64,000 nt of DNA from a virus (IMGVR_UViG_3300044825_001871:92236-156235), one strand, 5' to 3'. Shown: positions 1 through 8,207, numbered from the stretch's first letter. Numbers and translations: made by a program. The notes: generated from the sequence alone by a model not told the origin.

Positions 1-956
1 TTATCTTCATTCTGGACTGGTCTGGTTCAATGAGTGAATTCATCCTGGATGCTTATAAGCAACTGCTGAATCTCATTTGGTTCTGTCGTAAGGTGAATAT
101 TCCTTTCGAGGTTTATGCTTTCACTTTGGACGCTCATTCGTATATTGAATTGCAGCCACATCATCCTCCTGTTTATGAAAAAGTTGCGGGCGTGCTTTCC
201 CCTGAGGCATCTTTCCGACTGATGAATTTTTTCACCAGTAAAGTAAACAATCGAGTTCTTGATGAGCAACTGAAGAATATCTGGTGTGCTTGTTATTCTT
301 ATCAGAAGCGTTCTGGTGCTGTTCCTCCTCACCTGGACCTTTCGGGTTCTCCTATCGGAGAAAGTATGATGGCACTTCATGCTCTGATTCCTGATTTCCA
401 GGCAAAAAATAAACTTCAGAAGGTAAATGTTATCTTCCTGACTGATGGTGAAGGTTATCAGAATTCAGTAACGGTTGCTCGTAAGGGTACTTACCATAAT
501 TCCCCCGAATATATTGGTAATACAAAGCACGCTCGCACTGCAATTCGTGATCGTAAGACTGGTCGCGTTTATCCTGCTCTGGATTATGATAACTTCCCTC
601 GCTATGCTAAAGTTCTTCTGCATACTGTGAAAGATAGGTTTCCGACAGTAAATCTGATTAACTTCCGTATTACTCCTGGTCGTGATTTTGCGACGTGCTA
701 TCGTTGGTATGGTAGTGGTCAGGAGAACTATGAAAAAGTGAAATCTGATTATCGTAAAAACGGTTGCGTTCAATTTGGTGAAACTGGTTTCGATCAATTT
801 AACGTGATTGCCTCATCTTCTCTCGCACAAGATGAAGAGTTTACTGTTCCAGAGAATGCAACGAAAGCACAAATCAAAACTGCCTTCACTAAAGTTCTTG
901 GAAAGAAAAAGACTAACAAGAAAATTCTGGGTTCTTTTATCAGTCTTGTTGCTTAA
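1..956 (+). CDS. VWA-domain protein, CobT-like partner of CobS (5' end outside window)
   Basis: The reading frame is open from the first base, so the gene starts upstream of the window. Codons at 15-29 read DWSGS, a complete MIDAS metal-binding motif (DxSxS) of a von Willebrand factor A domain, so the first internal Met at 30 is not the true start. A second VWA hallmark, FLTDGEG, lies near 433-453. VWA proteins of this kind work with MoxR-type AAA+ ATPases as metal-insertion or remodelling chaperones, as CobT does with CobS in cobaltochelatase. A CobS homologue lies 1.2 kb downstream, which supports this pairing. The cobalamin role in phage is inference. It ends just before a strong terminator. 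Confidence 0.8.
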   Translation, partial: IFILDWSGSMSEFILDAYKQLLNLIWFCRKVNIPFEVYAFTLDAHSYIELQPHHPPVYEKVAGVLSPEASFRLMNFFTSKVNNRVLDEQLKNIWCACYSYQKRSGAVPPHLDLSGSPIGESMMALHALIPDFQAKNKLQKVNVIFLTDGEGYQNSVTVARKGTYHNSPEYIGNTKHARTAIRDRKTGRVYPALDYDNFPRYAKVLLHTVKDRFPTVNLINFRITPGRDFATCYRWYGSGQENYEKVKSDYRKNGCVQFGETGFDQFNVIASSSLAQDEEFTVPENATKAQIKTAFTKVLGKKKTNKKILGSFISLVA

Positions 957-962
957 TCACTT

Positions 963-988
963 GGGGGATTTTATAATCCCCTTTTTTT
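963..988 (+). terminator. Rho-independent terminator after the VWA gene
   Basis: Stem GGGGAT / ATCCCC (964-969 and 976-981) is followed by a run of seven T. The T-run merges into the late promoter at 988. Confidence 0.85.
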
Positions 989-995
989 ATAAATA
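988..995 (+). promoter_or_regulatory. T4-type late promoter TATAAATA
   Basis: An exact TATAAATA octamer lies 20 nt before the start of the gene at 1015. A block of about 25 nt including this octamer is repeated before the related gene at 15494. Confidence 0.8.
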
Positions 996-1014
996 ACTAA
1001 AAAGTATTCATAAA

Positions 1015-2037
1015 ATGGACGCACAAGAACTTCGCAATCTTCAAGAAGCATATATTGAGGTTTACCAGAATCTTGATGAGGAAGGTGCAACTTCTAAAAG
1101 ATTGGCAGATGTTGCTGATGACAGAATTGGAGATTTGCCACGAACACATCATATTCATCATCGTAGAGGAACAGCTTCTTTAAGAACTTTGTCGAATTTG
1201 CATTTTAATGCAAAAGAGAGAGCACAAGGTAGATACCCTGAGAAATCAGGTCTTAGAAGGGGTGCTGGTGGGGCAGGAGTTCCAGATAGACCAGGAGATT
1301 CTGTAACATCTCTACGAGATACTCGTAGAGGTGCAGCACGCAAACTGCTTGACCTAGAGGCAAATAGAAAAAAACCATTAACCCCAAGTGAACGTCCAAT
1401 ACCTATTAGAAGCAGACCAACTCCTCCCACAAGTGGACCAACTAGTAGAACAAAAACTCCATTAACACCAAAAACTAGAGACGAAAGAGCAGCAGCAGCA
1501 GGATTCAAAGGTCAAGGATCTCTTCCAAAAGGTAAAAAACTCTATAGACAAACTGCTCGTGGTGTTACAACTGGAGATGATCCAATGAAAGTATTACAGT
1601 CAGCAGCACAGCAAAAAGAACATTATGACCTCTACGACATCATCCTCTCACACCTTCTTGATGAGGGATATGCAGAAACCGTCGAAGCAGCAGAAGTAAT
1701 GATGGTGAATATGAGTGAAGAGTGGAGAGAGAATATTATGATTGCTGAAGGAATGACTATGAAAGACTTCAAGGCAAATCGTCGGAAAAATAAAAGAAGA
1801 GATGCTTCTGCTGATGCTGTGAAGAGAGGTCACGTAGGTAAGGAATGGTATAACAGTGGTAGAAGATATTCTCCAGATGAAGCAAAGAGAATGCGTTCAA
1901 ACCTGGATGATGAAGAAAGACGTACAAGACATCGTAGTGCTGTAGATCCTGATAATGAGAATGATGATAACTTCTCTGCAGACAAGACGAAGAACCCCAA
2001 GAAACTTCGTAAGCAAAAAGCAATGGGTGAACACTGA
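1015..2037 (+). CDS. Putative capsid-targeted internal (cargo) protein
   Basis: 340 residues, very basic and low in complexity in the middle (Pro, Arg, Thr rich, about 85-190). The N-terminus reads LRNLQE followed by AY, which resembles the capsid-targeting peptides of T4 internal proteins with their L/I-x-E gp21 protease site. Residues about 203-240 carry a helical module DIILSHLLDEGYA...VNMSEEW that recurs in the protein at 15494. The last residues are Lys/Arg rich and end KKLRKQKAMGEH. No enzyme domain is recognised. A late promoter and the CTS-like start suggest a virion protein; packaging is inference. Confidence 0.7.
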   Translation: MDAQELRNLQEAYIEVYQNLDEEGATSKRLADVADDRIGDLPRTHHIHHRRGTASLRTLSNLHFNAKERAQGRYPEKSGLRRGAGGAGVPDRPGDSVTSLRDTRRGAARKLLDLEANRKKPLTPSERPIPIRSRPTPPTSGPTSRTKTPLTPKTRDERAAAAGFKGQGSLPKGKKLYRQTARGVTTGDDPMKVLQSAAQQKEHYDLYDIILSHLLDEGYAETVEAAEVMMVNMSEEWRENIMIAEGMTMKDFKANRRKNKRRDASADAVKRGHVGKEWYNSGRRYSPDEAKRMRSNLDDEERRTRHRSAVDPDNENDDNFSADKTKNPKKLRKQKAMGEH

Positions 2038-2061
2038 AGATCACTTCCCAAACCGTCCACT

Positions 2062-2084
2062 GACCCCGCAAGGGGTCTTTTTTT
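2062..2084 (+). terminator. Rho-independent terminator
   Basis: Perfect stem GACCCC-gcaa-GGGGTC (2062-2077) followed by seven T. Confidence 0.9.
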
Positions 2085-2085
2085 G

Positions 2086-2107
2086 TGTTATGATTACGGA
2101 GTAATCA
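2086..2107 (+). promoter_or_regulatory. Extended -10 promoter with dyad, upstream of cobS
   Basis: TGTTATGAT (2086-2094) is an extended -10 element with no clear -35 box. It overlaps a perfect 7-bp dyad, TGATTAC-gga-GTAATCA (2091-2107). The cobS start follows 10 nt later. The dyad could be an operator or an RNA hairpin in the leader. Confidence 0.5.
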
Positions 2108-2116
2108 ACCAAACCG

Positions 2117-3238
2117 ATGCCTTCCAAATCTAACATTATGATCGACCAAGCAATCTCCATTCTGAAGGAAAAGTTCGGCACCGAGTTTGGTGCTGATGCT
2201 GTCAAAGAAGTGGCAGATGAACTGAATACTTCTTATGCGACTCTCTCCAAGTATCTAAATCAATACAAGGTGGGTCGTGGTAAATGGAATCTGGAGCAAA
2301 CCGTGCAAGACCTTGAAGAAACTTACAACTCTCCTGCTGCAGAAGGTTCCGATACGGTTCCTGGTGTGGCAACTATGAATTCTGTCGTTCAAAATCTTAT
2401 TCCCAACAAAGATGCTACCTTCGTCAGCTTTGGTAACTTTTCGGATATTAAAAAAGTTATTCAGTCTGGTCTATTCTATCCTGCTTTCATCACTGGTCTT
2501 TCTGGCAACGGAAAAACTTTCGGTGTGGAACAGTCTTGTGCCCAACTTGGTCGGGAACTGATTCGGGTCAACATCACCATCGAAACTGATGAGGATGACC
2601 TGATTGGTGGTTTCCGTCTCGTAAATGGGGAAACTGTATGGCACAATGGTCCTGTGGTAGAAGCAATGGAACGTGGTGCAATTCTTCTGCTCGATGAGAT
2701 TGACCTGGCATCCAACAAGATTATGTGTCTGCAGTCTGTCCTTGAGGGTAAAGGTGTATTCCTCAAGAAAATCGGTAAGCATATTGTACCCAAGGCAGGT
2801 TTCAATGTGATTGCGACTGCTAACACCAAGGGTAAGGGTAGTGATGATGGTCGTTTCATTGGCACCAATGTTCTCAACGAGGCATTCCTGGAACGATTCC
2901 CCATCACCTTCGAGCAAGAGTATCCTACTATCTCTGTTGAGACTAAAATCTTGACTAAAGTTGCAGAGTCTCTCAGCATTCCTATGATTGGCGAGCACAC
3001 TGATTTTATCAAGCACCTTTGCACTTGGTCTGAGATTATTCGCAAGACCTTCAATGATGGTGGTATTGATGAAGTCATCAGCACTCGTCGTCTGGTTCAT
3101 ATCATCAAGGCATACTCTATCTTCGGTAAGAAAGACAAAGCAATCAAGGTTTGTCTGAATCGTTTTGATGATGAAACCAAAACAACCTTTGTTGAGTTGT
3201 ATGATAAGATTGATGTTGATTTCCAAACGCCTTCTTAA
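2117..3238 (+). CDS. cobS: CobS-like MoxR-family AAA+ ATPase
   Basis: 373 residues. Residues 1-75 form a helix-turn-helix-like N-terminal region (ELNTSYATLSKYLNQYKVG). The AAA+ core has Walker A GLSGNGKT at about 125-132 and Walker B ILLLDEID at about 189-196, followed by the MoxR/CobS-type region ATANTKG and the arginine-finger region FLERFPI. In bacteria CobS with CobT and CobN inserts cobalt during cobalamin synthesis, and cobS is a common cyanomyovirus gene. The VWA partner is upstream, so an ATPase/VWA chaperone pair is plausible. Whether the substrate is cobaltochelatase or a virion component cannot be read from the sequence. Confidence 0.9.
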   Translation: MPSKSNIMIDQAISILKEKFGTEFGADAVKEVADELNTSYATLSKYLNQYKVGRGKWNLEQTVQDLEETYNSPAAEGSDTVPGVATMNSVVQNLIPNKDATFVSFGNFSDIKKVIQSGLFYPAFITGLSGNGKTFGVEQSCAQLGRELIRVNITIETDEDDLIGGFRLVNGETVWHNGPVVEAMERGAILLLDEIDLASNKIMCLQSVLEGKGVFLKKIGKHIVPKAGFNVIATANTKGKGSDDGRFIGTNVLNEAFLERFPITFEQEYPTISVETKILTKVAESLSIPMIGEHTDFIKHLCTWSEIIRKTFNDGGIDEVISTRRLVHIIKAYSIFGKKDKAIKVCLNRFDDETKTTFVELYDKIDVDFQTPS

Positions 3239-3245
3239 GAGTCCA

Positions 3246-3274
3246 TTGACACATATCAGTCTGTTTGATATAAT
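3246..3274 (+). promoter_or_regulatory. Sigma70-type promoter with internal dyad
   Basis: TTGACA (3246-3251), 17-nt spacer, TATAAT (3269-3274): a consensus promoter. A perfect 6-bp dyad, ATATCA-N7-TGATAT (3253-3271), fills the spacer and the first half of the -10. It drives the gene at 3328 and probably the clamp genes. Confidence 0.85.
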
Positions 3275-3276
3275 TG

Positions 3277-3305
3277 GGGGAGGTAAAAAAGTGCCTTCCC
3301 TCTTT
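3277..3305 (+). terminator. Terminator overlapping a transcription start
   Basis: Stem GGGGAGG / CCTTCCC (3277-3283 and 3294-3300, one G-U pair) followed by TCTTTTT. It would end cobS transcripts. The predicted start site of the promoter at 3246-3274 lies inside the left arm, so new transcripts should lack part of the stem. Confidence 0.65.
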
Positions 3306-3327
3306 TTGTCCTTTACTGTAAAATGCA

Positions 3328-3816
3328 ATGACTGAAAACTTTAAGAGCACTTATGAAAGTTCAATTCCTAATCAAGATTTCTGGGAAGAAGATGGTATTA
3401 GTCTAACTGGAAATCCTTGCCCCTCAGCAGATACGATCATCTTTGGATCACGACTTCCTGGTGGTCTTGGTGAAGATCATCTATCATTGAATATGCCTTC
3501 TACTTTTAATTTGGAAATGCCCGAAGATACAAACAAAAACGGTTTTTGGAAATACAACGAAGATAAAATCCTGAAACAACTTGAAGAATATATTGCAAGT
3601 ACTTATCGCCAGCATTATGTCGATCGAACTGGTGGCGGTAAAGAGCAAACTCTTGATAAGATCAAGCACAATCGCCGCGAAGGATTCTGTGCTGGTAATG
3701 TAACGAAGTATATTGATCGTTATGATACAAAAGGAACTCCACGAGCAGATCTTTTTAAAGTTCTTCACTATACTATTCTTCTGATCAACCATCTCGACCT
3801 TATTGAAAATAAGTGA
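3328..3816 (+). CDS. DUF3310 / SaV-like phage protein
   Basis: 162 residues. The C-terminal half (about 90-158) matches the DUF3310 pattern: HYVDR..., then GFCAGNVTKYIDRYDTKG and DLFKVLHYTILLIN. Some family members are annotated as nucleotide kinases (T7 gp1.7-like), but the biochemical role here is unknown. The N-terminal 85 residues are unique and acidic. It is first in the clamp operon, directly downstream of a consensus promoter, and its stop lies 2 nt before the gp45 start. Confidence 0.75.
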   Translation: MTENFKSTYESSIPNQDFWEEDGISLTGNPCPSADTIIFGSRLPGGLGEDHLSLNMPSTFNLEMPEDTNKNGFWKYNEDKILKQLEEYIASTYRQHYVDRTGGGKEQTLDKIKHNRREGFCAGNVTKYIDRYDTKGTPRADLFKVLHYTILLINHLDLIENK

Positions 3817-3818
3817 TT

Positions 3819-4484
3819 ATGAAACTCTCTGATAAAACTCTGACCCTACTGAAGAACTTTTCTTCAATTAATCAGTCCATTCTTTTCAAGGAAGGTAGCA
3901 ACCTACGGACAATTTCTGTGATGAAAAACATCCTAGCAGAAGCAACAATTGAAGAAGAACTGCCTAAAGATTTTGGTATCTATGACTTGAACCAGTTTCT
4001 GAATGGTCTCAATCTCCACCAAAATGCTGAACTTGATTTCCAGAATGATGGTTATGTAGTAATTAAAGAAGGCAAGTCTCGTTCTAAGTATTTCTTCGCA
4101 GACCCTAACGTAATCATTACTCCTCCCGAAAAGGATATTGTTCTGCCAAGTGAAGATGTTTGTTTCCTTCTTGATACCAAAGAACTTGATAAACTGCTTA
4201 AAGCTGCTTCTGTCTATCAACTTCCTGACTTGTCTGTGGTTGGTGAAGCAGGTGTGGTGAAACTGGTAGTTCGTGATAAGAAGAATGATACTTCTAATGA
4301 CTTTTCCGTGATTGTTGGCGAAACTGATGAAGTATTCTCCTTTAACTTCAAGGTAGAGAATATCAAGATTCTTCCTGGTTCTTATGAGGTAGTTATCTCA
4401 CGTAAACTTTTGTCGCGCTTCAAGAATACTGGATTTGATGTTAGTTATTGGATTGCATTAGAACCAGATAGTCAGTTTAGTTGA
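3819..4484 (+). CDS. 45: DNA polymerase sliding clamp gp45
   Basis: 221 residues. It aligns with T4 gp45 over its whole length: N-terminus MKLSDKTLTLLKNFSSIN, middle IYDLNQFLNGL, C-terminus ALEPDSQF. The trimeric clamp tethers the gp43 polymerase to DNA and also activates late transcription in T4. A GTG two codons upstream (3813) extends the frame, but the ATG at 3819 matches the T4 N-terminus and is preferred. The downstream neighbour is a homing endonuclease that separates it from gene 44. Confidence 0.93.
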   Translation: MKLSDKTLTLLKNFSSINQSILFKEGSNLRTISVMKNILAEATIEEELPKDFGIYDLNQFLNGLNLHQNAELDFQNDGYVVIKEGKSRSKYFFADPNVIITPPEKDIVLPSEDVCFLLDTKELDKLLKAASVYQLPDLSVVGEAGVVKLVVRDKKNDTSNDFSVIVGETDEVFSFNFKVENIKILPGSYEVVISRKLLSRFKNTGFDVSYWIALEPDSQFS

Positions 4485-4488
4485 TATG

Positions 4489-4530
4489 AAAGTATCTTAT
4501 TATATAAATAATAATGTAATAAGATACTTT
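4489..4530 (+). promoter_or_regulatory. Late promoter in the loop of a hairpin that covers the start of the endonuclease gene
   Basis: A perfect 14-bp inverted repeat (4489-4502 with 4517-4530) leaves a 14-nt loop containing an exact TATAAATA (4503-4510). The right arm ends 2 nt before the ATG at 4533. Read-through transcripts from gene 45 should hide the ribosome site in the hairpin. Transcripts started from the late promoter would lack the left arm and be translatable. T4 regulates several late-translated genes in this way. Confidence 0.8.
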
Positions 4531-4532
4531 TT

Positions 4533-5099
4533 ATGTTTATCTATAAAATAACCAATAGACAAACTCAAGAGTTTTATGTAGGTCAAACTATAAAAAATAT
4601 TGAGTATAGATTTAGAAAACATAAAGAAATATCTATTCGTGGTGGTGGATATAAACTTCATAGTGCTATGAGAAAGTATGGTGTAGAAAATTTTATTATT
4701 GAAATTTTGGATACTGCTACTAACTTAGACGAATTAAATGAAAAAGAAATCTACCATATAGACACACTTAAACCTTATTATAACATTCTTCCCGGAGGTC
4801 AAATCAGATTATCTGAAAGTTCTATTAGAAAAATGCGAGAAAGTTTAACTGGAAAAAAACAACCAAAAGAACTCGTTGCAAAAAGATTTAAAAAATTAAG
4901 AGAACTTGAAAATGACAAACAATTCCTAATTGAGAGGGGAAAAAGTGTAAGTGAATCAAAGAAAAAAACATATTTAATAGAAAATGTTTATTTTACTGGA
5001 TTGGAAGAAGTTGCTAAACATCACAACATAAGTTATACTTGTGCCAGAGCAAGAGTAAAATCATCTTCTTCTACTTGGGAAAATTGGATTAAACTTTAA
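4533..5099 (+). CDS. GIY-YIG homing endonuclease (Seg-like)
   Basis: 188 residues. The GIY-YIG nuclease module is at the N-terminus: MFIYKITN, then FYVGQT (Y and G of the second half), a basic stretch, YKLHSAMRKYG, and the catalytic Glu in LNEKEIYHI at about 70. The C-terminal half carries a basic region with RKMRESLTGKKQ and a modular DNA-binding tail. It is AT-richer than its neighbours and splits the conserved 45-44 gene pair, typical of a freestanding mobile endonuclease. Its target is unknown. Confidence 0.88.
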   Translation: MFIYKITNRQTQEFYVGQTIKNIEYRFRKHKEISIRGGGYKLHSAMRKYGVENFIIEILDTATNLDELNEKEIYHIDTLKPYYNILPGGQIRLSESSIRKMRESLTGKKQPKELVAKRFKKLRELENDKQFLIERGKSVSESKKKTYLIENVYFTGLEEVAKHHNISYTCARARVKSSSSTWENWIKL

Positions 5100-5109
5100 T
5101 TTCTATGTT

Positions 5110-5622
5110 ATGAACATCTTCGTTACTTCTCCATTTCCGGCTGAGAGTGCCATTTGTCTCCCTGACAAACACATCGTTAAGATGCCCCTAGAGTGCTGTC
5201 AGATGCTCTCTATCGTGGCATCAGAGAAGTGGGGGCATGGGTATGGAACTCTCCCTAAGACGGACGGAACCCCCTACAAGACGGACAGGGGAGCGTTCCG
5301 CAATCATCCCTGCACCAAGTGGGCACTGGAGAGTATCCATAATGCCTACTGGTTAATCAAGTGGGGATTGAACTTGTCTGATGAATACTGCCTGCGGTAT
5401 AATAAAACCCACTCCTGTTACAAGACTCTTGTGGATGCATACTATTTGTTTCCCAAGGGTAAGATTACAGAAGTGACTCCATTTGCTCGTGCTATGCCAG
5501 AGGAATGGAAGTTTGACGGCACTATTGACACATTTGAAGCATACAAAAGGTATATCGCATCCAAACCTTGGGTGTCTGAAAACTATCTTCGTATGCCTGA
5601 GCGCAAACCTAACTGGGTCTAA
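5110..5622 (+). CDS. Conserved phage protein of unknown function
   Basis: 170 residues. The N-terminus reads MNIFVTSPFP and DKHIVKMPLECCQML, followed by NHPCTKWALES and a region rich in aromatic residues. This pattern is found in many large phages; I do not recognise a proven function. It shows no membrane segment and no signal peptide. It lies between the endonuclease insertion and gene 44, with 3 nt to the gene 44 start, so it is probably co-transcribed with the clamp-loader genes. GC content is slightly higher than in the endonuclease gene. Confidence 0.7.
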   Translation: MNIFVTSPFPAESAICLPDKHIVKMPLECCQMLSIVASEKWGHGYGTLPKTDGTPYKTDRGAFRNHPCTKWALESIHNAYWLIKWGLNLSDEYCLRYNKTHSCYKTLVDAYYLFPKGKITEVTPFARAMPEEWKFDGTIDTFEAYKRYIASKPWVSENYLRMPERKPNWV

Positions 5623-5625
5623 ATT

Positions 5626-6570
5626 ATGACAAGTGAATTTCTTTTTGTGGAGAAATACCGCCCTCAAGTAATTGAGGATTGTATTCTTCCTGATGATACT
5701 AAAAAAACATTTAAGGAGTTTGTGGAGAAGGGAGAGATTCCGAATCTTCTTCTCGCAGGACCTCCTGGTATTGGTAAAACTACCATTGCAAAAGCATTGT
5801 GTAATGAGTTGGGAGCAGATTTCTATGTCATCAACGGATCCGACGAAGGACGTTTCCTGGATACTGTACGGAACCAAGCAAAGAACTTCGCTTCGACCGT
5901 CTCACTTACGGGATCTTCTAAACACAAAGTCATCATCATCGATGAGGCGGATAACACAGGCAATGACGTACAACTCCTACTACGGGCGAATATTGAGGCA
6001 TTTTATAACAACTGCCGATTCATCTTCACCTGCAACTACAAGAACAAAATTATTGAACCTCTTCACTCCCGATGTGCCGTTATCGACTTTACCATCAAAG
6101 GGAAGCAAAGAGTTCAACTTGCAGGAAGTTTCTTTCAACGACTTCAAACAATATTGGATGCGGAAAAGATTGAGTACGATCAAAAAGTCGTTGCTGAACT
6201 TGTTACAAAACATTTCCCCGACTTCCGTAGGGTTCTGAATGAAATTCAACGATACTCTACTGGCGGTAAAATTGATTCTGGTATTCTCGCATCTTTCTCT
6301 GATGTTTCCGTAAATGAACTCGTCAAAAATCTCAAAGACAAAAACTTTACAGAGGTTCGTAAATGGGTGGTCTCCAACCTGGATAACGATGCTAGTAGTC
6401 TACTTCGCCGGATTTATGACGCCTCTTTTGATAACCTTTCACCCCAATCTATTCCTGCTGCCGTTCTTGTTATTGCTAAGTATCAATACCAATGTGCGTT
6501 CGTGGCTGACCAGGAAGTAAATCTTCTTGCTGCTCTTACTGAAATTATGTGCGAGTGTGAGTTCAAATGA
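5626..6570 (+). CDS. 44: Clamp loader large subunit gp44 (AAA+ ATPase)
   Basis: 314 residues. Walker A GPPGIGKTT is at about 45-53, the DEAD-like Walker B IIIDEAD near 104-110, and the clamp-loader SRC motif (LHSRC) near 146-150. With gp62 it opens and loads the gp45 clamp at primer ends. The gene overlaps the downstream methylase by 4 nt. In most T4-like phages gene 62 follows directly; here a Dam gene intervenes. Confidence 0.95.
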   Translation: MTSEFLFVEKYRPQVIEDCILPDDTKKTFKEFVEKGEIPNLLLAGPPGIGKTTIAKALCNELGADFYVINGSDEGRFLDTVRNQAKNFASTVSLTGSSKHKVIIIDEADNTGNDVQLLLRANIEAFYNNCRFIFTCNYKNKIIEPLHSRCAVIDFTIKGKQRVQLAGSFFQRLQTILDAEKIEYDQKVVAELVTKHFPDFRRVLNEIQRYSTGGKIDSGILASFSDVSVNELVKNLKDKNFTEVRKWVVSNLDNDASSLLRRIYDASFDNLSPQSIPAAVLVIAKYQYQCAFVADQEVNLLAALTEIMCECEFK

Positions 6571-7424
6571 CTTCGAATAAATCATTAAAAACTGCCTTGC
6601 GTTACCCTGGCGGTAAGAGTAGGGCAGTCGCTAAGATGGGACCATACTTTCCAGACCTTCGCAACTATGATGAGTTTCGGGAACCATTTCTTGGAGGTGG
6701 AAGTGTTGCAATTTATATCACTAAAAAATATCCCAGTGTAGATATTTGGGTTAATGATCTTTATGAACCACTTGTAAACTTCTGGCAGCAACTCCAGATT
6801 TTTGGATATGATTTGAAAAGTGAACTTGTTGACTTAAAGAAGGCAAATAATACTCCAGACAAAGCAAGAGAACTTTTCCTTCAATCAAAGGAACGGATCA
6901 ATGACAAAACTGTGTCAAATTTTGATCGTGCTGTGGCTTTTTATATTGTCAATAAGTGTAGTTTCAGTGGTCTTACAGAGAGTTCATCATTTTCAGAGCA
7001 AGCATCCAATTCAAACTTTAGTTTGCGTGGAATTGAAAAACTACCTGAGTACTCTGTATTAATTGAAAAATGGCGTATAACTAATTATTCCTATGACTAT
7101 CTGATGGATGGTAATAAGAGTGCTTTTATGTATCTCGATCCTCCTTATGATATTAAGGATAATCTCTATGGGAACAAGGGATCAATGCATAAAGGATTTG
7201 ATCACGATAAGTTTGCTGCCGATTGTGATGCTAATAATATGGATCAATTGGTAAGTTATAACTCAGATCAACTTGTCAAAGATCGTTTTAAGAACTGGAA
7301 CGCTGCAGAGTTTGATTTGACTTATACGATGCGTTCGGTTGGTGAATATATGCGCGAACAAAAAAATCGTAAAGAATTGCTGCTATTTAATTATGGAATT
7401 GAAGGACTGGCTGAACTCAATTAA
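6567..7424 (+). CDS. dam: D12-class DNA adenine-N6 methyltransferase (Dam-like)
   Basis: 285 residues. Motif X is LRYPGGKSRAV (about 11-21), the SAM-binding motif I is EPFLGGGSVAI (about 38-48), and the catalytic motif IV is DPPYD (about 191-195). This set defines the Dam/M.DpnII class that methylates adenine, often in GATC. It overlaps gene 44 by 4 nt and gene 62 by 32 nt, so it is fully embedded in the clamp-loader operon. Likely roles are protection from host restriction or marking of phage DNA. The recognition site cannot be predicted. Confidence 0.9.
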   Translation: MTSNKSLKTALRYPGGKSRAVAKMGPYFPDLRNYDEFREPFLGGGSVAIYITKKYPSVDIWVNDLYEPLVNFWQQLQIFGYDLKSELVDLKKANNTPDKARELFLQSKERINDKTVSNFDRAVAFYIVNKCSFSGLTESSSFSEQASNSNFSLRGIEKLPEYSVLIEKWRITNYSYDYLMDGNKSAFMYLDPPYDIKDNLYGNKGSMHKGFDHDKFAADCDANNMDQLVSYNSDQLVKDRFKNWNAAEFDLTYTMRSVGEYMREQKNRKELLLFNYGIEGLAELN

Positions 7425-7770
7425 TTCTACAAAAGAAAATTTGATGGAGGATTCCTCCACAATCAAAGAATATTCTCCCTATGTTATTAATCGATGTTTA
7501 TCTGGGTATATTGATTGCGTTCTCTTCGCAAATGAAATGAATATGAATCATAGTCTTGATAAAGATATGCAATATTCATTTTATCTAAATATTATAAGAA
7601 AAAGGAAGAGATTTTCTCCCTGGCTCCGTAAAGATGAAATCCAAGACTTAGAATATGTAAAAAAATACTATGGTTATAGTAACGAAAAGGCATATCAAGC
7701 ACTGAAAATTTTGTCGAGAGAGCAAATCAACTTTATTAAACAACGACTTGAAACTGGCGGAACAAAATGA
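7393..7770 (+). CDS. 62: Clamp loader small subunit gp62
   Basis: 125 residues from the ATG at 7393 (MELKDWLNSIN). Identity rests on position between 44 and regA, size and pattern (YSPYVINRCLSGYIDCVLFA), which matches cyanophage gp62. It assembles with four gp44 subunits to load the clamp. A longer frame from 7339 would lie deeper inside the methylase gene and is unlikely. The stop overlaps the regA start (ATGA). Confidence 0.85.
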   Translation: MELKDWLNSINSTKENLMEDSSTIKEYSPYVINRCLSGYIDCVLFANEMNMNHSLDKDMQYSFYLNIIRKRKRFSPWLRKDEIQDLEYVKKYYGYSNEKAYQALKILSREQINFIKQRLETGGTK

Positions 7771-8207
7771 CAACCCAAACAATTGAACCACAAGTAAATT
7801 GGTCACAGGACCAAATGGTGGAAGTTATTCTAAATGAACCTGATGATTTTTTAAAGGTTCGTGAGACTTTGACTCGTATCGGAGTTGCCTCTAGGAAGGA
7901 GAAAAAACTCTACCAGTCTTGCCATATTCTTCACAAACAGGGAAGATATTATATTGTTCACTTTAAAGAACTATTTGCTCTTGATGGCAAACATGCTAAT
8001 CTTACTGTAAATGACGTTCAGAGACGTAATCGTATTGTTCGTCTTCTTGCTGATTGGGGATTGATTACTGTGATTGATCAAGATAAGGTTGCTGATATTG
8101 CTCCCCTGAATCAAATTAAAGTTCTTGCTTATAAGGATAAAGGGGATTGGATTTTGGAACAGAAATATAATATTGGTAAAAAAGGAAAAGCAGTAGATCC
8201 CGAATAA
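7767..8207 (+). CDS. regA: RegA translational repressor
   Basis: 146 residues. It aligns closely with T4 RegA: DDFLKVRETLTRIGVASRK, LYQSCHILHKQGRYYIVHF and a WGLI block. RegA binds translation-initiation regions of early mRNAs, including those of the clamp genes. It carries about 20 extra residues at the N-terminus compared with T4 RegA, where homology begins near residue 18. It is translationally coupled to gene 62 by a 4-nt overlap. Confidence 0.93.
   Translation: MTTQTIEPQVNWSQDQMVEVILNEPDDFLKVRETLTRIGVASRKEKKLYQSCHILHKQGRYYIVHFKELFALDGKHANLTVNDVQRRNRIVRLLADWGLITVIDQDKVADIAPLNQIKVLAYKDKGDWILEQKYNIGKKGKAVDPE

Noticed and set aside
2471-3328. Long minus-strand open frame (285 codons) opposite cobS
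   Set aside because: It is a shadow of a well-supported AAA+ gene, with no ribosome site and no recognisable protein pattern.
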